Assembly (NCBI GenBank): GCA_905236365.1
Contig: CAJOPP010000224.1
Location: forward strand, 1 to 10,713
Direction of reading: 5' to 3'
Length of the DNA: 10,713 nt
Source: an uncultured Lachnospiraceae bacterium
GTDB taxonomy: Bacteria > Bacillota > Clostridia > Lachnospirales > Lachnospiraceae
In this document: one piece after another, positions 5,437 to 10,713 of the stretch
Numbering within the stretch: position 1 is the stretch's first letter
How the letters are laid out: each line of letters begins with the position of its first letter
Translations under genes and position numbers: made by a program
Notes under the pieces: generated by a model
Told to the model about the DNA's origin: nothing
The model's input: the letters and a program-made list of their open reading frames with translations, nothing else
The model's database searches: none

Positions 5437-8400
5437 CTATTCTTCTTCCCACTTGCTAAAATTCAGTTTTACATTCATACGGATATCCGAACCTTCCCAC
5501 ATTGTATCTGACCCTTCTGTTGTCTCACCAACAAAATGGATTCCTGCCAAATCTCCCTCCGCATCAATTGGCAAACGGTAGGAATAAATACCTTTGTTAT
5601 CTCCCTTCTGAAGCTTGATCTTTTCTCCTGTATCCGGTGCTACCAGATACAGTTCGCAATCTTTCAGGATGCCAGTATCAGACATCTCATCCTTAACCGT
5701 AAGTTCCACATTCTCTATCGTCACCTTCACATCTACGTTACTGACATTGTTCAAAGTAATGTCATCGGAGAAAATCTGCTCTCTGCCAAGCAGTTGCTGT
5801 GGATCAATATGAATCGTAAATTGCTTTGGCATATATACCGCCACCAGCTCCGGCTGGGTAACTTTGATCGTCTTCTCTGACACTGTGATATTCCCTGCGT
5901 GATCTGTCACTTGTACCTCAATCCCATACTCTCCTTCTTCCTCAAAAGAAATGGAAAATCCGGCCTTCGACGGAACTTCTAATGTATCTGACAGCTTCAC
6001 ATTCTCCTGCATCGTCAAATCACTGATCTCATAAACTTCTCCGTTGACCTTGCATTCGATCTCATCCATTCCGGATACAATATGTCCACATTCCTCTAAG
6101 CTAACCCACAATGTATAAGGAGCAGAATACACCTCACTGTCGGAAAAATGAATCTCCGGTGCTGTCTGGTCGATGAGATAATATTTGGACACGATATCAG
6201 ATGCATTTCCCGCTTTATCTTTTGCACTGAGCAAGACTCTGCCAAAGAAATCTTGCGGAAGTTTAAACTTCGGTTCTTCTAATGGTTCTAATGCATAGGT
6301 AATCCGGTCTCCGTATACTGCCAACACCTGTTCCATGCCGACACTGCTCTCTCCATCATTTATCGCAACCTGTATCTCTGGCTGATTCGAACAGAATATG
6401 GAATTGCTTCCATCCGTCAACATCTTGTAATCGGTATCTTCTACCTGAACCACCGGAGACACCGTATCTTTGGAATAGGTAAATGTGGTACCCTTCGTAA
6501 TCCGTTCGCCATCTGTAAAATACAGTTCTACGCTCTGATCCATCCCCTCTTCCGTCAATGCAATAGCATCTTTAAATTCGCCTTTTTTCCCTAAACGCAC
6601 TTGGGTAAAGCCGTCTACACCAGATGGTTTAATCTGTATATCACTGATAAATACATTGGTATTGCTCCGCATCTTACCACTGATAATATAATATCCGGCA
6701 TCGGAAGTTACGGTCTCATAGACCGGTGCATCGTCTGTAAAATCTTCCGTATCATTATCCTTCTCTTCCTGTACAACATCCTCTTCGCTATCTGTCTGCT
6801 CTTCCTCTGATTCCTTTGAGTCTACTGACTTTGCACCTGTGTTCTCATCATCCAATTCTGCCTGCGTACTTGTTTGCTCCTGCGAATAGTTTGCTGCGGC
6901 TGACTCCTTCTCTGTCTTCTTTACTGTGTTCACTTCTTTTTTCTGTTCAACTTCCAGATCCTTTTCTGTTTTTACCACTACCGGTTCTGTCGGAAGAATC
7001 TTGCTCCAGATTTCTTTCTTAAATTGTTCCCGTCCGCTTTGCTCTTTTTCCGATTCAGAATTTGTCTTCTGTTCCGATTCTACTTTGCCGTTAGAACTAA
7101 CAGTTTCAATCGCTTTCGTACCATTTTCCATATCGTCGGCGCTGCTTTCTTCCTCTTCCTTATTATCAGACGACTGCTCCTGCGCTGACTTTTGTGGATC
7201 GATCACCGGAGTGGTCTGCATCATAATTCTCTGAACAGAATCATTCGTTGGGGAAGTTTCCTGTTCCTTTGTAAGATTCGAGTTTTCCTTCTCATCCATT
7301 TCTTCCGAACGCTCTTGCTCCGTTCCCCCCTCTGCATCAGCCCCGGATTCTTTCGTCTTGTCCTCTGGTGCTATCGCACTGCTTTGATCCTTAACTTCAG
7401 AAGAAGCTTTCGCTGATGTTTCCCCATTACCTTGAATCATTTCTTCGGAAGAAGCTTTCTCATCGCCTTGAATCACTTCTTCAGAAGAAGGTTCCTCTGA
7501 TACATTCTCGCCGCCTTGCGTCTTCTCTTTTACATTGGAATTCTCCGGCGTTGTCTCTAGCACTACATTCAGAATTCCATCCTTTACTGTCTGCTTGCCG
7601 TCATAATTCTTATCAATTGTATATCCTAATTCCACCGGAAACTGATACTTTGTGATAATCTCACCAAGGTCCGGTATGGTTCCATGATTCTCAAAAATAG
7701 TGGACACCAAAGTTAATGGTTCCGGATTCTTCACTACAACATTCCTTCCATCACTACTCTGCTGCGCATCACCGTTCCGCACCACTTTGTTCCGTTGGAT
7801 ATCATCCGTATTTGCAGAACCTTTGTCTTCATTTGCTAATCCCGCATCTTTGTTATCTGCAAGATTCCCTGATTGTGCATCTGTTTCTGTGGAATCTATC
7901 TTTCCAGCATCCGTCTTTTCAGCATCCGTTTTTCCATCATTCTTCTTTGTAGAATCCGTCTTTTCAGCATCCGTTTTTCCATCATTCTCCTTTGCGGAAT
8001 CTGTCTTTTCAACATCCGCCTTTGTAGAATCTGGCTTTCCGGTATCCGCCTTTGTAGAATCCGTCTTTGATGAATCGGAACTACCCGCAGTAGATGTATT
8101 CCGTCCTCTCTGGTTGCTCACGACCTCCCGCTTCTCTTCCGTTGTGCTGCCACTCGCAGCAAACGAATCCTGTCCGGCCTCTTCCTCCGCAGCCTTCTTC
8201 GTCTGGGTAGAATCCAACTGTAAACTGACCGTCTTCCCGTCATTGGTCATTTGATAGCTGCCCTGGGCAGTGATGACTTCTTCCTCCGACTCCTGCGGAA
8301 TCGGAGTCCAAAGAGATACAACCATTGTGAATACCACAACAAAAGCACATAACGATTCCGCTATGTGTTTCTTAGCTTTCCATGATAGATTCTGCCAGAG

Positions 8401-8460
8401 ATTCTTCCACGGTATATTCTTATTCAATATACTGATCTTTGACCAAATCTGCTTCATCAT
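5437..8460 (-). CDS. Large N-terminally anchored surface protein with acidic repeats and Ig-like domains
   Basis: 1007 residues. A basic, Trp-rich N-terminus (1-35) precedes one hydrophobic segment at about 36-55 (SLCAFVVVFTMVVSLW). No cleavage motif is obvious, so it probably stays as a membrane anchor. Residues 83-240 are hydrophilic low complexity with 15-residue repeats (KNDGKTDAEKTDS) at about 156-185. A short globular segment lies at about 244-303. A second Glu/Ser/Lys-rich arm (304-577) follows, then Ig-like modules from about 578. Those include two with the bacterial Ig endings DKAGNASD (about 747-754) and VTDHAGNITV (851-860). A distinct beta-rich domain fills 877-1007. There is no LPXTG or other wall-anchor signal at the C-terminus. 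The likely role is a cell-surface stalk presenting adhesive or sensing domains. It is the last gene after the ABC pair, and no function is proven. Either ATG, 8460 or 8457, is possible. Confidence 0.85.
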   Translation of the reverse strand: MMKQIWSKISILNKNIPWKNLWQNLSWKAKKHIAESLCAFVVVFTMVVSLWTPIPQESEEEVITAQGSYQMTNDGKTVSLQLDSTQTKKAAEEEAGQDSFAASGSTTEEKREVVSNQRGRNTSTAGSSDSSKTDSTKADTGKPDSTKADVEKTDSAKENDGKTDAEKTDSTKKNDGKTDAEKTDAGKIDSTETDAQSGNLADNKDAGLANEDKGSANTDDIQRNKVVRNGDAQQSSDGRNVVVKNPEPLTLVSTIFENHGTIPDLGEIITKYQFPVELGYTIDKNYDGKQTVKDGILNVVLETTPENSNVKEKTQGGENVSEEPSSEEVIQGDEKASSEEMIQGNGETSAKASSEVKDQSSAIAPEDKTKESGADAEGGTEQERSEEMDEKENSNLTKEQETSPTNDSVQRIMMQTTPVIDPQKSAQEQSSDNKEEEESSADDMENGTKAIETVSSNGKVESEQKTNSESEKEQSGREQFKKEIWSKILPTEPVVVKTEKDLEVEQKKEVNTVKKTEKESAAANYSQEQTSTQAELDDENTGAKSVDSKESEEEQTDSEEDVVQEEKDNDTEDFTDDAPVYETVTSDAGYYIISGKMRSNTNVFISDIQIKPSGVDGFTQVRLGKKGEFKDAIALTEEGMDQSVELYFTDGERITKGTTFTYSKDTVSPVVQVEDTDYKMLTDGSNSIFCSNQPEIQVAINDGESSVGMEQVLAVYGDRITYALEPLEEPKFKLPQDFFGRVLLSAKDKAGNASDIVSKYYLIDQTAPEIHFSDSEVYSAPYTLWVSLEECGHIVSGMDEIECKVNGEVYEISDLTMQENVKLSDTLEVPSKAGFSISFEEEGEYGIEVQVTDHAGNITVSEKTIKVTQPELVAVYMPKQFTIHIDPQQLLGREQIFSDDITLNNVSNVDVKVTIENVELTVKDEMSDTGILKDCELYLVAPDTGEKIKLQKGDNKGIYSYRLPIDAEGDLAGIHFVGETTEGSDTMWEGSDIRMNVKLNFSKWEEE
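7913..8002 (-). repeat. Tandem 45-bp coding repeat in the surface-protein gene
   Basis: Two adjacent 45-base units (7913-7957 and 7958-8002) share a near-identical first 30 bases and encode 15-residue units of the type KNDGKTDAEKTDS. Looser related units (DSTKAD, EKTD, GKTD) extend over about 7870-8075. The period is a multiple of three, so gain or loss of units would change arm length without breaking the frame. Confidence 0.75.
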
Positions 8461-8478
8461 TTATACACCCCAATCCAT
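8461..8478 (-). promoter_or_regulatory. Five-codon upstream reading frame abutting the surface-protein start
   Basis: The minus strand carries GAAGGG six bases before ATG GAT TGG GGT GTA TAA (peptide MDWGV). Its TAA touches the ATG at 8460. The surface-protein start itself has only GGGGTG as a possible ribosome site, inside this mini-frame. Termination-reinitiation at TAAATGATG is therefore a plausible way to set expression (inference). Confidence 0.45.
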
Positions 8479-8513
8479 GGTTTTCCCTTCTACGTCCCTG
8501 TTATGCTCACAAG

Positions 8514-8750
8514 TCAACTACCCCGCAGCAAGCTACGGGGCATGACCTAGCTTGTACTTAGTTTGTTCGCCCCAAGGGTTGCTGCTTGCCAGTGGCAAGC
8601 GTTCAGCAACGACCGAGACGGAAGTCGAGACCGGGGTATTTGGTCTACACTCCGTTACGGTCCGTGCTGAACGTATGCCACTGGCATACAGCACCCCTGC
8701 GGCAGTCGCCATATACGAATGCTAGCATTCGTGCATGGCTCGTTGCCATC
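8514..8750 (-). ncRNA. GC-rich multi-hairpin element in the leader of the surface-protein gene
   Basis: No credible reading frame. Seen: hairpin a, CCCCG..CGGGG (8521-8540); palindrome b, GCTTGCCA-G-TGGCAAGC (8584-8600); rod c, built from CGTTCAGCA (8600-8608) with TGCTGAACG (8665-8673), GACCG with CGGTC, ACGGA with TCCGT and AGACC with GGTCT, about 24 pairs; palindrome d, GTATGCCA-C-TGGCATAC (8673-8689); and hairpin e, GCCAT..ACGAATGC/GCATTCGT..ATGGC (8708-8739). CAGCA/TGCTG and GCCAT/ATGGC occur in extra copies that allow competing folds. Hairpin a has a U-G wobble on the minus strand but a C-A mismatch on the plus strand, which favours a minus-strand transcript, although one position in rod c favours the plus strand. 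It may be a structured RNA, a mobile-element end (IS200/IS605-type ends carry such palindromes) or a dispersed repeat. Between 8751 and 8878 only a 10-bp direct repeat stands out. Confidence 0.45.
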
Positions 8751-8837
8751 AGGAATAAAATTCATTGCCGATTGAAAACTTTCGCCGCGGTATATGCAGT
8801 TAAACCAAGTATTTGCCTTCAACAAACACTAAGGTCA

Positions 8838-8857
8838 GGCTCTGTCAAGCTCTGTCC
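8838..8857. repeat. Two 10-bp direct repeats after the permease gene
   Basis: GCTCTGTC occurs at 8839-8846 and again at 8849-8856, exactly one helical turn apart. The minus strand also shows a consensus-like TTGACA (8843-8848) here, but no acceptable -10 box follows at 16-18 bases. It could be a regulator site; the evidence is only the spacing. Confidence 0.3.
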
Positions 8858-8878
8858 ACCTTATATTATTATATCGGC

Positions 8879-9742
8879 TTATCTGCTCCGATAGATAACC
8901 TTTTCATGTGTATAAATTGACCACCCCATCACGGTCAGAATAACCGTAATCAACACTCCGCAAACAATAAAATTCCTCTCTACTGAAATTGCCGGCCAAC
9001 ACCAGGTCATTGGCGAGACTAAGGTCAAAACCTGTAATTTGTTCGCAAGCATGTATACGGTATCCAGTACTTTACCCTCTCTGCCTGTCTGGGTCAGCAA
9101 TGTGCCAAAAAGGCCGATCACTGCATGGAGTCTCGCTAACAAAAAGGAAAGGATGAGAATTGCAAAAATATGATCCTCACAGGTACTTTCCAGCTTCTGA
9201 AAGGAAGCGAGAAACAACGCAATCGCCATATACGCTAAGGCTGCCAGACCCAGCTGCATATAGTACCGGAATGATGTCCACAGAAGCTGATCCGCCCGCA
9301 ACACTTTGAAAAACAATAGATTCTCTATGCCTAATACCAGGCTCACGATCAACAGCCACGCCAGCCAGATCAGTACTTTGGAACCCAGTAAAACAGATCT
9401 GCCTATGGAAAGATTCTTCAGATACACCACTGTTTCCATCCGCTCTTCCGAAATGACCGATCCGGACAATCCTGTCATCATGGTATAAATTACATAAAAT
9501 GGATGAATCAAAGCCAGAATCTGCCAAAGATTCACGTACAGGTTCCGGTTCCATGACGGCAGACCAAGAAGATCCTTCACCATATCCGGCCAGCGCATAT
9601 AACGATAATTGACCACCGGAGCCAGCCGGTCAACCAGTATGGATATCACAAACAGCACTGCCAGCAGAATCACCGGCTGCAGCAATGTACGAATATAGAA
9701 TTTGCGATTGCGTCTCCAGTCAAGATAAAGAACTGTTTTCAT
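8879..9742 (-). CDS. ABC-2 type transporter permease
   Basis: 287 residues from the ATG at 9742, chosen because AGGTGG lies five bases upstream and because ATGA overlaps the stop of the ATP-binding gene. A GTG three codons earlier has no ribosome site. About six membrane helices are visible at roughly 21-38, 72-95, 121-145, 163-182, 190-214 and 256-275. The cytoplasmic stretch ISEERMETVVYLKNLSIGRS before helix 3 is the usual coupling region of ABC-2 permeases, where an ATPase subunit docks. The protein would form the membrane half of an exporter or a membrane-remodelling complex. Its only visible ATPase partner lacks catalytic motifs, so a second, active ATPase would be needed. Substrate unknown. 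The stop codon is followed by the structured leader of the surface-protein gene. Confidence 0.85.
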   Translation of the reverse strand: MKTVLYLDWRRNRKFYIRTLLQPVILLAVLFVISILVDRLAPVVNYRYMRWPDMVKDLLGLPSWNRNLYVNLWQILALIHPFYVIYTMMTGLSGSVISEERMETVVYLKNLSIGRSVLLGSKVLIWLAWLLIVSLVLGIENLLFFKVLRADQLLWTSFRYYMQLGLAALAYMAIALFLASFQKLESTCEDHIFAILILSFLLARLHAVIGLFGTLLTQTGREGKVLDTVYMLANKLQVLTLVSPMTWCWPAISVERNFIVCGVLITVILTVMGWSIYTHEKVIYRSR

Positions 9743-10611
9743 AGCATCCACCTTTCATAGTCCTCGAATATCTCCTCTTCCAAGCTGAGCTCTTCCACAT
9801 GGAAGTTCTCACAGCCCGTATCTGCAATGGCGAGAGCCAATTCTTTCATGTCATCTTCCCAGTATAGTAAGCGTGTTGTAGCTTCATCCTTGCATAGGAG
9901 TTCTCCCTTTTCCATATCCATTGCATCCAGAGAACCACCTTCCAATGTGATCACCTTCGCTGGCAACGGAAGGTCCTCCCGCCGCAGATCATATTCCAAA
10001 TCTCCATCTCTGAAAAACAGATACCGGTGGCAGGGAACGATACTATCTTTGTATGTATCAATGGTAAATACAACCGTCGTTCCTTGTTTTTGTAAAGAGC
10101 GGATTTCTTCCCACAACTGTAGATATGCCTTTCTTCCCAACATGTCATTTGGCCGATCCAATAACAAAAACTTTGGCTTGTAGACCAATGCCTGAATCAT
10201 GGTCACCAGACGATTCTGCTCAAAAGTAAGCTCCAATAATTCTTCTTCCACGTCAAGCTCAAAGACTTCACACAAACGCTCCAGTTCTTCTCTGATTTTA
10301 AAAGGCGTAGCCAAGGCTACCCCGTGGAAATACTCTCTGATCTTGAGACCCTGATAGCAGATGATATCATCCGGAACATATTGAAGCCACTGCGCAGACG
10401 GCTTGTCCATGTCCAATAAAGGATAATCCACTTCCCCCTGCCCGTATCCTCGAAAGCCCGCCATCACCTGGAGAACGGCGCTGCTTACAGTGTCTTTCGT
10501 CGCCAATGCAACAATGGATCCTGCCTCGATTTCCAAATTCAAATCTGTAATTGTGGTCTCTTTATCTATGATTGAAACGTTCTGCATCCTGCAGATTATA
10601 TTGGTTTCCAT
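9739..10611 (-). CDS. Degenerate ABC transporter ATP-binding protein (pseudo-ATPase)
   Basis: 290 residues. The ATG at 10611 is favoured by AGGAG 11 bases upstream; the frame stays open to 10692 without a better site. The fold is recognisable: N-terminal strands MQNVSIIDKETTITDLNLEI (9-28), a Walker A position at 33-47, Q-loop region 76-82, signature region 126-142, Walker B 147-153 and a C-terminal extension from about 215. Every catalytic motif is altered. Walker A reads VALATKDTVSSAVL instead of GxxGxGK(S/T). The Q-loop is YVPDD, the signature LTFEQ replaces LSGGQ, and Walker B ends LLLDRP with Arg for the catalytic Glu. The switch His is lost (FTIDTYKD). It probably cannot hydrolyse ATP and may act as a structural or regulatory partner of the permease. 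It is not a decayed gene: frame, ribosome site and the ATGA overlap are intact. The next gene upstream lies outside the window. Confidence 0.85.
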   Translation of the reverse strand: METNIICRMQNVSIIDKETTITDLNLEIEAGSIVALATKDTVSSAVLQVMAGFRGYGQGEVDYPLLDMDKPSAQWLQYVPDDIICYQGLKIREYFHGVALATPFKIREELERLCEVFELDVEEELLELTFEQNRLVTMIQALVYKPKFLLLDRPNDMLGRKAYLQLWEEIRSLQKQGTTVVFTIDTYKDSIVPCHRYLFFRDGDLEYDLRREDLPLPAKVITLEGGSLDAMDMEKGELLCKDEATTRLLYWEDDMKELALAIADTGCENFHVEELSLEEEIFEDYERWML

Positions 10612-10713
10612 GGTATTTGGCACTCCTTTCCGAAAGATAATCATACATAATCTACCAGAGGCTTTTACCTCAGTCGAAGACCTAACTCCCACTAAGACTG
10701 ATTTGTTTCTATA

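Noticed and set aside
7700..8254. Plus-strand open frame of 184 codons, Phe/Ser-rich, inside the surface-protein gene
   Set aside because: It is the mirror of the Lys/Asp/Glu repeat region; composition follows the repeats, and there is no ribosome site or family resemblance.
8500..8545. Right end of an IS200/IS605 element (TCAA next to hairpin CCCCG..CGGGG)
   Set aside because: The orientation of TCAA relative to the hairpins does not fit a complete element, and no transposase or TnpB sequence is present; kept only as an alternative for the structured block.
8822..8848. Promoter for the surface-protein gene at TTGACA (8843-8848)
   Set aside because: The -35 is perfect, but the bases 16-18 further on (TTTGTT, TTGTTG, TGTTGA) are not a usable -10.
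9177..9554. Minus-strand frame of 125 codons within the permease gene
   Set aside because: It is an alternative frame of a strongly membrane-protein-like gene; the 8879-9742 frame has the ribosome site and the overlap start.

Overview
The window looks like a chromosomal accessory region of a low-GC Gram-positive gut anaerobe (Clostridia, probably Lachnospiraceae). That placement is inferred from AAAGGAGG-type ribosome binding sites, AT-rich intergenic DNA and the protein families; no rRNA or marker gene confirms it. Every intact gene reads on the minus strand, so transcription runs from high to low coordinates.

Right part (10713 to 5437), probably one transcription unit. It opens with an ABC-type ATP-binding protein in which Walker A, Q-loop, signature, catalytic Glu and switch His are all lost. 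An ATGA overlap joins it to an ABC-2 type six-helix permease. About 420 bases without a normal gene follow; they hold a GC-rich block of nested palindromes with several mutually exclusive pairings. The unit closes with a 1007-residue surface protein: an N-terminal membrane anchor, long acidic low-complexity arms and C-terminal Ig-like domains. A five-codon upstream reading frame ends directly against its start codon. The combination of a dead ABC subunit, a permease, a structured leader and a surface protein is the most unusual thing in the window.

Middle part (5430 to 2718), a gene graveyard. It holds the C-terminal part of an HD-domain phosphohydrolase broken by two frameshifts, the first codons of a small partner gene fused to part of a UDP-galactopyranose mutase gene (glf), a second and different glf fragment, an unidentified fragment, and the tail of a GNAT acetyltransferase on the plus strand. 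It also holds a toxin-antitoxin pair in which the RelB/DinJ-type antitoxin is intact, while the YoeB toxin carries a nonsense codon and a 15-base in-frame deletion.

Left part (2668 to 1). After the hairpin terminator of the toxin-antitoxin pair and a separate palindromic element come two intact genes, each with its own promoter. One is an IspD/TarI-family cytidylyltransferase and the other a GatD/TarJ-like zinc polyol(-phosphate) dehydrogenase. Together they could reduce a ketose phosphate and activate the product with CTP, giving a CDP-polyol for a surface polymer; the nearby glf remnants also point to surface polysaccharide synthesis. A minus-strand terminator closes the window.
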